Positions 28,469 to 35,273 of a stretch of 61,713 nt of DNA are shown here, one piece after another. Below the pieces are notes generated by a model, which did no database searches, had not been told where the DNA came from, and worked only from the letters and a program-made list of their open reading frames with translations. The stretch's first letter is position 1; every line of letters starts with the position of its first letter. This DNA is from Treponema zioleckii (GTDB taxonomy: Bacteria > Spirochaetota > Spirochaetia > Treponematales > Treponemataceae), in NCBI RefSeq assembly GCF_014737315.1, contig NZ_JPUF01000013.1, positions 1 through 61,713 on the forward strand, given 5' to 3'. The position numbers were made by a program, and so were the translations under genes.

Positions 28469-28592
28469 AATTTAATTTTTTTTCATGTTTATATATGGAA
28501 TAAAGTTAAACATTTATGGTATACTCATTTCCCTAGGTTTTGTAACGTTATGTTGCAGAACCTTGATGAGTATCTTTCTTTGGGGGATTTTT

Positions 28593-28706
28593 ATGAAAGT
28601 ACGAACTAGCGTAAAACCCATCTGTGATAAATGCAAAGTTATCAGAAGAAATGGGATTGTACGTATTATTTGCAGTAACCCTAAGCACAAGCAGAGACAG
28701 GGTTAA
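28593..28706 (+). CDS. rpmJ: 50S ribosomal protein L36
   Basis: The 37-aa product [17 protein letters not shown]... has the L36 zinc ribbon CDKC...C...H, with C-terminal KHKQRQG. Start 28593 is preceded by GGGGGA. An open frame continues upstream into the spacer but lacks the L36 N-terminus and is rejected. It lies 124 nt after secY and 11 nt before rpsM. Confidence 0.95.
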   Translation: MKVRTSVKPICDKCKVIRRNGIVRIICSNPKHKQRQG

Positions 28707-28717
28707 GGAGTAAATAG

Positions 28718-29089
28718 ATGGCTCGAATTGCGGGAGTTGACCTCCCAAATAAGCACGTTGTAATTGCTTTGACTTATATCTTTGGTATCGGTCGTTCATC
28801 AGCAAAGGCAATTTGTGAAAAAACAAACATTAATCCTGATAAAATGGTAAATGATTTGGATCAGGATGAACAGGCAAAACTTCGTTCTGTAATTGATGCA
28901 GAATACAAAGTTGAAGGTCATCTTAGAAGTGAGATTGGTCTTAACATAAAGCGTTTGATGGATATCGGTTGTTATCGTGGTCTTCGTCATCGCAAGGGAT
29001 TGCCAGTAAGAGGACAGAGAACTAGAACTAATTCTCGAACTCGAAAAGGTAAGAAAAAGACTGTAGCTAATAAGAAGAAGGCTGTCTGA
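28718..29089 (+). CDS. rpsM: 30S ribosomal protein S13
   Basis: S13 contacts P-site tRNA and forms head bridges. The 123-aa product begins [24 protein letters not shown] and has the signature running from [16 protein letters not shown] to [14 protein letters not shown] at its C-terminus. An AAGGAG ribosome-binding site lies upstream. Confidence 0.97.
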   Translation: MARIAGVDLPNKHVVIALTYIFGIGRSSAKAICEKTNINPDKMVNDLDQDEQAKLRSVIDAEYKVEGHLRSEIGLNIKRLMDIGCYRGLRHRKGLPVRGQRTRTNSRTRKGKKKTVANKKKAV

Positions 29090-29106
29090 TAACGGAGGAT
29101 TGATTA

Positions 29107-29487
29107 ATGGCTACTGTAAAAAAGCGAAAGGAAAAGAAGAGCGTATACGAGGGAAACGTATATATTCAGGCTACTTTCAACAATACAATCGTAACAATTA
29201 CAGACTTGAATGGAAATGCACTTTCATGGGCATCTTCAGGTGGGCTTGGATTCAGAGGAGCAAAAAAATCAACTCCTTTTGCGGCTCAGACTGTAGCAGA
29301 GACTGCTGTACAGAAAGCTGTAAGTTATGGATTGCGTGAGGTACATGTGTTCGTAAAAGGACCTGGTGTTGGTCGTGAAAACGCAGTTCGTTCTTTGGGC
29401 GCATTGGGACTTAAAGTAAAATCAATTTCTGATGTTACTCCTATTCCTCACAATGGATGCCGTCCTCGAAAAACTCGTCGTATGTAA
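29107..29487 (+). CDS. rpsK: 30S ribosomal protein S11
   Basis: S11 forms part of the 30S platform that shapes the E-site. The 126-aa product contains [36 protein letters not shown] and the C-terminal [17 protein letters not shown]. The usual next gene, rpsD, is absent; rpoA follows after a 171-nt structured spacer. Confidence 0.97.
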   Translation: MATVKKRKEKKSVYEGNVYIQATFNNTIVTITDLNGNALSWASSGGLGFRGAKKSTPFAAQTVAETAVQKAVSYGLREVHVFVKGPGVGRENAVRSLGALGLKVKSISDVTPIPHNGCRPRKTRRM

Positions 29488-29600
29488 TTCAGACCGATTT
29501 TGGTTTGTTTTGCAACGATAAAAATTAAAATCTTGGACATCAAGGAAGAAGGTTATTTATTAATTTAGAGCAATCTAAAATATAAGTAAGTTGAAAATCC

Positions 29601-29643
29601 TTGACTAACGAAATGAGTTGCTCCCAAGTGGGGCATAAGTCAA
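29601..29643 (+). promoter_or_regulatory. rpoA leader hairpin
   Basis: TTGACT (29601-29606) pairs with AGTCAA (29638-29643) and encloses TGCTCC (29619-29624) paired with GGGGCA (29630-29635) around a 5-nt loop. The structure ends 4 nt before the AAGGAG ribosome-binding site of rpoA, where it could govern rpoA translation. rpsD would normally sit in this position. Confidence 0.45.
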
Positions 29644-29658
29644 ATAAAAGGAGTTCTG

Positions 29659-30717
29659 ATGGCTCGCAAAAATCTGCTCAAAGGATTTAAGAAACCAAAA
29701 AGCATTCAGTTCGAACATCTTGAGAATAACCCTAACTATGGAAGATTTACAGCTTATCCTTTCGAGACTGGATTCGGTACAACTGTAGGAAATACGCTTC
29801 GTAGAGTTTTACTTTCCTCAATTCAGGGGTATGCTGTTTCTTCTGTGAGAATCACAACATTCGATGTTGATGATGTGCCGCATGTTATTTCAAGTGAGTT
29901 TGAATCAATTGCTGGAGTTTCTGAAGATACTCTTGAGATTTTGAATAGCTTGAAACAGATTCGTTTGCGTCTCCCAGAGGATGTAGAGCAAGATCTTCTT
30001 ACTTATGAATTCAAAGGTCCTGGCACTGTAAAAAGTGATGACTTTGAAAAAGAAGGACAGCTTGAAGTTCTTACGAAAGGTGTTGATATCTTCACAATGA
30101 TGGATACAGCGCACATTCAGTTTGAGATTCAGGTTGATTTAGGTCGAGGCTATGTTCCTGCAGAAGTAAATGAACATTACATTGAAGTTGTTGGTACAAT
30201 TCCAATGGATGCAATTTTTACTCCTGTTCGCAAGGTAAAATATTTAATTGAGCCTTGTCGTGTCGGACAAAGAAACGATTATGATAAATTAATTCTTGAG
30301 ATTTGGACTGATGGTACAATTTCTCCAGAAGATGCTCTTGCTGAGGCTGCAAAAATTGCGAAAGATCATTTCTCTATTTTTGTTAACTTCAACGATAGTG
30401 ATTTATCAGGAAGTGATGATATGGATGAGGGTGATGAGAAGATTCGTCAGTTGCTCAATACTCCAGTAGAAGAACTTGAACTTTCAGTTCGCTCTTCAAA
30501 TTGTCTCAAAAATGCTAACATTCGTACAATTGGTGAATTAACACGAAAGACTGAAGATGACATTGCCAAAACTAGAAACTTTGGTAAGAAAAGTTTGACT
30601 GAGATTAAAGAGAAACTCCTCGAATGGAACTTGAATCTTGGAATGACAGATTATAGCCATCTTAAAAATTCTGTTGATTTAACAAAGCCTAAGCAAAAGG
30701 AAGAATCTAATGAATAA
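29659..30717 (+). CDS. rpoA: DNA-directed RNA polymerase subunit alpha
   Basis: The alpha dimer nucleates polymerase assembly and its C-terminal domain binds UP elements and activators. The 352-aa product has the N-terminal domain ([30 protein letters not shown]) and the alpha-CTD ([30 protein letters not shown]). The last ~30 residues are a polar extension. Its end overlaps rplQ by 8 nt. Confidence 0.97.
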   Translation: MARKNLLKGFKKPKSIQFEHLENNPNYGRFTAYPFETGFGTTVGNTLRRVLLSSIQGYAVSSVRITTFDVDDVPHVISSEFESIAGVSEDTLEILNSLKQIRLRLPEDVEQDLLTYEFKGPGTVKSDDFEKEGQLEVLTKGVDIFTMMDTAHIQFEIQVDLGRGYVPAEVNEHYIEVVGTIPMDAIFTPVRKVKYLIEPCRVGQRNDYDKLILEIWTDGTISPEDALAEAAKIAKDHFSIFVNFNDSDLSGSDDMDEGDEKIRQLLNTPVEELELSVRSSNCLKNANIRTIGELTRKTEDDIAKTRNFGKKSLTEIKEKLLEWNLNLGMTDYSHLKNSVDLTKPKQKEESNE

Positions 30718-31243
30718 TAAGACAGGTTTTAACGCCCTCTCTCGTACATCAGCACATCGTCGTGCTATGTCACGCAACATGGTAACTTCACTTTTCAGGT
30801 TTGAACGCATTACGACTACAAGCGCAAAAGCTAAAGAGGTTCGTAAAGCTGCTGAAAAATTGATTACTAGAAGTAAAGAAGATACTGTTCATAATCGTCG
30901 TATCGCTGCAAAGTTTATTCAGGATGAGAAAATCTTGAACAAACTCTTTACAGAGCTTGGACCACGCATGAAAGATCGCAATGGTGGTTATACACGCATT
31001 ATGAAGATTGGTTTCCGTCAGGGTGATGCCGCTGATATGGTAATCCTTGAGTTGGTTGACTATAAATTGCCAACTGCTGATGATACTGCTGAAAAGACAA
31101 AGAAAACTAAGTCTAAGAAAGAAGCACCTGCATCATCAGAGGCTTCTGCAGAAAAACAAAAAAAGACTCCTGCAAAGAAAGCTGCACCAAAAGCAAAGAA
31201 AACTGCAGCAAAAGCAGATGAATCAGCTGAGTCAGCAAAATAA
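30710..31243 (+). CDS. rplQ: 50S ribosomal protein L17 with long basic tail
   Basis: The first ~117 residues are a normal L17 ([45 protein letters not shown]). The remaining ~60 residues are a Lys/Ala/Glu low-complexity extension ([20 protein letters not shown] and similar), making 177 aa in total. The start lies inside the rpoA 3' end with AAGGAA upstream. The tail probably adds disordered rRNA contacts; that is inference. Confidence 0.95.
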   Translation: MNNKTGFNALSRTSAHRRAMSRNMVTSLFRFERITTTSAKAKEVRKAAEKLITRSKEDTVHNRRIAAKFIQDEKILNKLFTELGPRMKDRNGGYTRIMKIGFRQGDAADMVILELVDYKLPTADDTAEKTKKTKSKKEAPASSEASAEKQKKTPAKKAAPKAKKTAAKADESAESAK

Positions 31244-31253
31244 GGAGTGAAGA

Positions 31254-31469
31254 ATGTCTAAATCACATCGCGGAACAGGTGTTCGCACAGAACCTAAGCA
31301 CGGTCGTGGAAAATGCCCGGTTTGTGGAAATGAAAACGTAAAAGTCCTTTATGAAAAGGAAATTGACGGCAAAACTGTAAAAGTTTGCAAATTCTGCAAC
31401 GCAAAAATGAAGAACGTTGCTAGAAAAGAAGCTAGAGCTGCAAAAGCTGCTGCTCCTGCTGCGGAATAA
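31254..31469 (+). CDS. Small zinc-ribbon protein at the end of the alpha operon
   Basis: The 71-aa product has Cys pairs CPVCG (about residue 21) and CKFC (about residue 46), a classical zinc ribbon. A basic N-terminus (MSKSHRGTGVRTEPKHGRGK) and an Ala/Lys/Arg tail of the kind seen in ribosomal proteins surround it. It starts 10 nt after rplQ behind AAGGAG and is followed by the operon terminator, so it is co-transcribed with ribosomal genes. I do not recognise a named family. A ribosome- or RNA-polymerase-associated role is suggested by context only. Confidence 0.85.
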   Translation: MSKSHRGTGVRTEPKHGRGKCPVCGNENVKVLYEKEIDGKTVKVCKFCNAKMKNVARKEARAAKAAAPAAE

Positions 31470-31508
31470 GCTTTTTCGATAAATAAATAGTATCGAAGCT
31501 ATTCATAC

Positions 31509-31547
31509 GCCATCTCTTGAAACACAGAGGTGGCTTTTATTTTTTTT
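31509..31547 (+). terminator. Terminator of the ribosomal super-operon
   Basis: GCCATCTCT (31509-31517) pairs with AGAGGTGGC (31526-31534) with one G-U pair, followed by TTTTATTTTTTTT. It ends the transcript that contains rplQ and the zinc-ribbon gene. Confidence 0.9.
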
Positions 31548-31805
31548 AAATCTTCTGGAATCCGTTGATAAAAACTTGATTGTTGTATTTTTTTGAATGG
31601 CAAAGAATTCTGGCGGTCTTTTTTTTAATCATATGTCATTGTTTGTTATCATTTTGATTATTGAGTGTTTCAAAACTTGCATTCAGGGCATAGTTTGCGA
31701 GTTTCCGGGTGACGTCCGCGAGGAGGTGAGAATTTCTGAAGCTGGATTCTGAATAAATTTGCCATGAAAAAAAGTGAGTTTTGAAATACCACAATTGATA
31801 AACAA
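31548..31805. other. Spacer between ribosomal cluster and hsp20, no gene seen
   Basis: About 260 nt with an AT-rich first half and a GC-richer patch near 31680-31750. A short leftward open frame (31636-31821) starts inside the hsp20 terminator and has no ribosome-binding site, so it is not called. Confidence 0.5.
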
Positions 31806-31843
31806 AAAGGCTTGATTCCATTTTTTATTGGAATCAAGCCTTT
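31806..31843 (-). terminator. Terminator of the hsp20 pair
   Basis: AAAGGCTTGATTCCA (31806-31820) and TGGAATCAAGCCTTT (31829-31843) form a perfect 15-bp stem with an 8-nt loop. On the minus strand it is followed by TTTTTGTTT, fitting termination of hsp20 transcription coming from the right. Confidence 0.9.
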
Positions 31844-31880
31844 CGGGTAACTTAGAAAATTACTTTGCTAAAACATTACG

Positions 31881-32321
31881 TTATGCAATGTTTATTTGAA
31901 TTCTTTTTGGTTGGACTTCTGGACGGCGAGGAATTCGTATTGAAAGCACCCCGTTTTTGAATCCTGCAGAAACATTTTCTTCATCAATGTCTTTTGGCAA
32001 TGAGAAGGTTCGTTTAAAGTCTGGATGCCTGCGTTCGCGAATCAAATATGTCTCTTCCTCGTTCGCGTTGACATTTTCTTCATTTGAAGATTCTGTTTTG
32101 ACTTCTTTTTCTGCTTGTTTTACTGATGAGATTGTAAGTACGTGGTCGTTCAGCTCAAGGTTTACGTCTTTTTCTGAGCGTCCTGGCAAATCTACGTCGA
32201 AGACATAAGAATCGTTGTTTTCCGTAACATCGACAGCAGGTGTAAAAGCACTGTTTTGTGTGCGACCAAATCCGTAATAATCTGAATTGAGCCAATCGTT
32301 AAAAACTGATAATGCGTTCAT
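31881..32321 (-). CDS. hsp20: Hsp20/alpha-crystallin small heat-shock protein (second of pair)
   Basis: Small heat-shock proteins are ATP-independent holdases that keep unfolding proteins soluble. The 146-aa product starts MNALSVFNDWLNSDYYGFGR, has the alpha-crystallin domain (FTPAVDVTENNDSYVFDVDL to FKNGVLSIRIPRR), and ends with an IQI-type I-x-I anchor (RIQINIA). An acidic insert (ESSNEENVNANEEE) lies before the dimerisation loop. Start 32321 is set by AGGAGG 7 nt upstream. It lies 19 nt after its paralogue and shares its N-terminal sequence. Confidence 0.95.
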   Translation of the reverse strand: MNALSVFNDWLNSDYYGFGRTQNSAFTPAVDVTENNDSYVFDVDLPGRSEKDVNLELNDHVLTISSVKQAEKEVKTESSNEENVNANEEETYLIRERRHPDFKRTFSLPKDIDEENVSAGFKNGVLSIRIPRRPEVQPKRIQINIA

Positions 32322-32340
32322 AATAAACCTCCTGTATTTT

Positions 32341-32775
32341 TTATGCAACTTTGATTTGAATGCGTTTTGGTTCTTCTTTTGCTTTTCGGCCGATTTTTAC
32401 TGTAAGAACTCCATTCTCAAAAGCGGCTGAAACTTTTTCTGAATCAATGTCGTCCGGCAACGTGAATCTGCGTTCGAAATCTGCACGTCTGCGTTCACGG
32501 AGCAAGATGTGTGTGTTTTTTTCTGTTGTTTTTTCGCTTTCGGATTTCTGTTCTGTCTCTTTCTGGTCGTTGTTTCTTACAGATGAGATCGTGAGCAGCT
32601 TGTCATTCAATTCAATATTGATTTCTTTTTCATCACGTCCTGGAAGATCCATATCCAAAACGTAAGCATCTTTTGTTTCTTTTACATCAACTGACGGTGT
32701 GAAAGCGCAGTTTTTTGCTGCTGAAAAATAGTCATCAGAATCAAGCCAGTCATTAAAAAGTGATAAAGCGTTCAT
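32341..32775 (-). CDS. hsp20: Hsp20/alpha-crystallin small heat-shock protein (first of pair)
   Basis: This 144-aa paralogue starts MNALSLFNDWLDSDDYFSAA and has the same layout: FTPSVDVKETKDAYVLDMDLPGRDEKE, an acidic/polar insert (EQKSESEKTTEK), FENGVLTVKIG and the C-terminal I-x-I anchor (RIQIKVA). Start 32775 is set by GGAGG 7 nt upstream. The two genes look like a tandem duplication and probably form hetero-oligomers; the latter is inference. Expression is predicted from the sigma-54 promoter just upstream. Confidence 0.95.
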   Translation of the reverse strand: MNALSLFNDWLDSDDYFSAAKNCAFTPSVDVKETKDAYVLDMDLPGRDEKEINIELNDKLLTISSVRNNDQKETEQKSESEKTTEKNTHILLRERRRADFERRFTLPDDIDSEKVSAAFENGVLTVKIGRKAKEEPKRIQIKVA

Positions 32776-32794
32776 ATAAAGCCTCCAGTTTTTT

Positions 32795-32810
32795 GGAATC
32801 ATTTGATTCC
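32795..32810. promoter_or_regulatory. Perfect palindrome in the hsp20 leader
   Basis: GGAATCA-TT-TGATTCC, two 7-bp arms around 2 nt, lies between the predicted transcription start (about 32823) and the hsp20 start. It could be an operator or a short RNA hairpin. It does not match the CIRCE element. Confidence 0.5.
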
Positions 32811-32832
32811 TTAATTTTTACACTTTATATAT

Positions 32833-32849
32833 AGCAAGATTCGTGCCAA
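32833..32849 (-). promoter_or_regulatory. Sigma-54 (RpoN) promoter of the hsp20 pair
   Basis: On the minus strand the sequence reads TTGGCACG-AATC-TTGCT. It matches the -24/-12 consensus TGGCACG-N4-TTGCW at every conserved base, with the invariant GG and GC separated by exactly 10 nt. Transcription would start near 32823, about 48 nt before the first hsp20 ATG. No sigma-70 or CIRCE element is apparent in the same spacer. Confidence 0.85.
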
Positions 32850-33238
32850 CTTTTTATTTTTTTAATTTGAATTGCAATTTTTTTAGTAATGGCTGATGAA
32901 AACGTTGTGAAATAAAATTATTCGGATGAATTTTGAGTTTCTGCAAAGTCTGTATTGCCATGCTTGAGGCGAATTTTGCAAAAGCAAATGCCAGTCTGCA
33001 AGCTTTCCGCGGTTCAGGTATGAAAATTATCGGGCTAGGCTTGAGCGTGGCGCACATTTTGTTCTTTGCAAATTAAAAATCTAAATTGAACTTATTTTAT
33101 TGTGCAAGATTTTAGGGACAAAAAGATACAGTAAGAGTGGGTAAAAATGACTCAATTTTCTTGATGAAAAAAATCAATTTTGTGTTATTATGTACTTATA
33201 GTAGATTTTTTTTCAAATTTTTATAGACTTTTTGACCT
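32850..33238. other. Spacer between hsp20 promoter and the 490-aa gene
   Basis: About 390 nt. It presumably contains the enhancer-binding site for a sigma-54 activator and the promoter of the rightward gene. A leftward 67-codon open frame (32854-33057) has no ribosome-binding site and is not called. A GC-richer patch lies at about 32960-33050. Confidence 0.4.
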
Positions 33239-34711
33239 ATGCCTAATTATCTTAACAGTATGGATGCTACAATTTATAATTTTCTGGATACTCTTGTTCG
33301 TGATTATAACGAAATTTTTTCTGCGCATGATATACAGAAATTCTTGAATTCATTTCATTTAAAAGCGTCTCTGCAAGAACTTTCTGAATTTTTTGACAAT
33401 GATGAACGAGTTTTTCCGTTGGAGCGAAAGCTTTATATAACGCGCTCTGGTGCGTTTTCTGGGCAGCTTTTTAGTTTTGCTCCGACTCGCCAAGAAATTA
33501 TGCAAAAATGTTTTGTACCTGGCGATCGATGTATACCTTTTGCGGATCCTGAAATTCTTTCCGTATCTTTGCGTTTTTTTTATAAAAACAAGTTGTTGCC
33601 TAAGAAGGTTTTTGAGTGCGACAGAAATTCTGCCTACGAATTTTTTACGCTTTATGGCGACGAATATTCTTCGCAATACATTGCTTCTGACCCGCAAAAT
33701 TCAAATCTGCATTTTGCTGAAAAAGATTTTGAACTTCCGGCGCACTTAAAACTTACGGGCACTTCGTTGGAGCCGATTTTTGAGGATATGGATTTTCAGT
33801 ATGGCGACAGGCTCCTTTTGCGGGTTTTGAATTGGGGCGAAGGCGTGGTAGAAATTGTTCCGCAGTCAAGAAATCGGATGAATCCGTTTAAAATAGATTC
33901 TGCTGATATTGAGCGTGAACGCTGGTACGGTCTTCTTGAAACTTATCTGCTTGAAAGTTTTGAGCGTATTGGGCCTTGTTCTTCGATTGAAGAGCAATTG
34001 GCCGATGTTTTTTATGAGCATCGCAAAGATTTATGCGTTCCTTCATGCGGTTCGATACATGAATTTTTGAATCGGACTAAGAAAGTCGGGATTGAGCTTT
34101 TTGGCGTTGAAAGTCGTCTTTGGTTCGCAGGCGAGAGTGTTCCGGCTATTGGAGATTGGAATGGCAATTCTTTTGGGCTTGGGGGAAATGGAACTTTGCC
34201 GTTTTTTTCTATGCCAATCTACGTAATCGATAGTTTTTTGAAGGATTTGCTGCACGAGAAAAAAAATGATATTTCGGAAGCCATTCAGCGGATGCTTCCG
34301 GATCGAACTTTGCTGTCAAATTCGGAACGTGAGTTCCTTGCATTGCAGATTAGGCATAGAAATGCTATAATTCGCAAAAAATATAATTGGTTTGCGGATT
34401 TTACAAATGCCGCTTTGAGGCATCGTGCACTTGATTTGTATTGCAAAGTTGACTCATTAGTGAGCGAGCTTGATTGTGATAAAAAAGAAATTGCGCAGCT
34501 TCCTCAGCAGGAACTTGTAACTTTGTCGCAACTTTTTACCCATGTTTCAAGAATCCTTGAGGTTATTGAATCCAATAATGACTGTGATGAGGATGAGTCT
34601 TATACGATGAGTCTTTCGCTTGAAGGAATGGAACTTAATTTTGATGAGATTCGAGTTCCGTTGCTCTCTGCGATGGATAAAATTCGGAGAGACCGATTTA
34701 TCGTGGTTTAA
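33239..34711 (+). CDS. Hypothetical protein, 490 aa
   Basis: I do not recognise this family. The product is soluble, acidic and without signal peptide or membrane segments. Its N-terminal ~60 residues (NFLDTLVRDYNEIFSAHDIQKF...) look like a helical, winged-helix-like segment. The centre is aromatic-rich (FTLYGDEYSSQYIASDPQN; GDRLLLRVLNWGEGVVEIVP). The C-terminal third is helical with Cys/Asp/Glu-rich stretches. No Shine-Dalgarno is evident before the ATG. It precedes a PtsN-like gene and tkt on the same strand with short gaps, so the three may be co-transcribed. Confidence 0.8.
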   Translation: MPNYLNSMDATIYNFLDTLVRDYNEIFSAHDIQKFLNSFHLKASLQELSEFFDNDERVFPLERKLYITRSGAFSGQLFSFAPTRQEIMQKCFVPGDRCIPFADPEILSVSLRFFYKNKLLPKKVFECDRNSAYEFFTLYGDEYSSQYIASDPQNSNLHFAEKDFELPAHLKLTGTSLEPIFEDMDFQYGDRLLLRVLNWGEGVVEIVPQSRNRMNPFKIDSADIERERWYGLLETYLLESFERIGPCSSIEEQLADVFYEHRKDLCVPSCGSIHEFLNRTKKVGIELFGVESRLWFAGESVPAIGDWNGNSFGLGGNGTLPFFSMPIYVIDSFLKDLLHEKKNDISEAIQRMLPDRTLLSNSEREFLALQIRHRNAIIRKKYNWFADFTNAALRHRALDLYCKVDSLVSELDCDKKEIAQLPQQELVTLSQLFTHVSRILEVIESNNDCDEDESYTMSLSLEGMELNFDEIRVPLLSAMDKIRRDRFIVV

Positions 34712-34755
34712 GATTTTGAATTTAAATAAATTTGTATTTAATAAAGAAGGAATTT

Positions 34756-35208
34756 ATGAGTATGGATGTTGACATTGCACAACTTTTTGCTCGTGGCGGG
34801 CTTTATAAAAACATAGCTGGCTCTACGGCAGAGGAACTTTTTGCTTCAATTTCTAAGACAATTTTACTTCCAGAAGAGCTTGATTCAGAAAAATTTTGTG
34901 AGGCACTTTGTCTTCGTGAGAAAATAAGCACGACTGCGGTTGGAAATGGAATCGCAATTCCTCATTCTCGGATTCCGATTTTGAAAAATGATGATGAGCA
35001 ACGAATTTCAATTTGCTATTTAAAAGAACCTGTTGATATGGGGGCTGCTGACAAACGAAAAGTTTTTGTGATGCTCGTTGTTTTGACCAGCAATATGCAG
35101 ACTCACATGAAAATCATTTCAAAAATTGCAGAGCTTCTTAAAAAATCAGAAATCAGAAAGGCTCTTGAAGCCCATGTTGAACTGGATGATTTGCTTAGGC
35201 TTTTTTAA
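34756..35208 (+). CDS. PTS IIA domain protein (PtsN/fructose family)
   Basis: The 150-aa product matches the EIIA fructose/nitrogen family. The active-site His lies in GNGIAIPHSRIP (about residue 69 from this start), and the domain ends RKALEAHVELDDLLRLF. Such proteins accept phosphate from HPr or NPr; stand-alone forms in spirochaetes usually regulate and do not transport. Start 34756 (MSMDVDIAQLF) has AAGGAA 5 nt upstream; an in-frame TTG at 34732 is less likely. It lies between an unknown gene and transketolase. Confidence 0.9.
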   Translation: MSMDVDIAQLFARGGLYKNIAGSTAEELFASISKTILLPEELDSEKFCEALCLREKISTTAVGNGIAIPHSRIPILKNDDEQRISICYLKEPVDMGAADKRKVFVMLVVLTSNMQTHMKIISKIAELLKKSEIRKALEAHVELDDLLRLF

Positions 35209-35273
35209 GGGAGGCTCAAAAACTTTCGGTTTTTGGGATAACTTTTAAATTTTTATAAATGTGAGGTTTTATT

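Noticed and set aside
28497-28530. Promoter before rpmJ (TATACT at about 28518)
   Set aside because: The -10 is fair but no acceptable -35 lies at 16-18 nt, so a separate promoter is not supported.
31636-31821. 61-codon leftward frame between hsp20 and the ribosomal cluster
   Set aside because: Its ATG lies within the hsp20 terminator stem, there is no Shine-Dalgarno, and the composition is not protein-like.
32795-32810. CIRCE (HrcA operator) in the hsp20 leader
   Set aside because: The palindrome has 7-bp arms around 2 nt and lacks the TTAGCACTC-N9-GAGTGCTAA pattern.
32854-33057. 67-codon leftward frame upstream of the hsp20 promoter
   Set aside because: No ribosome-binding site, biased composition and no recognisable motif; it probably reflects regulatory DNA.
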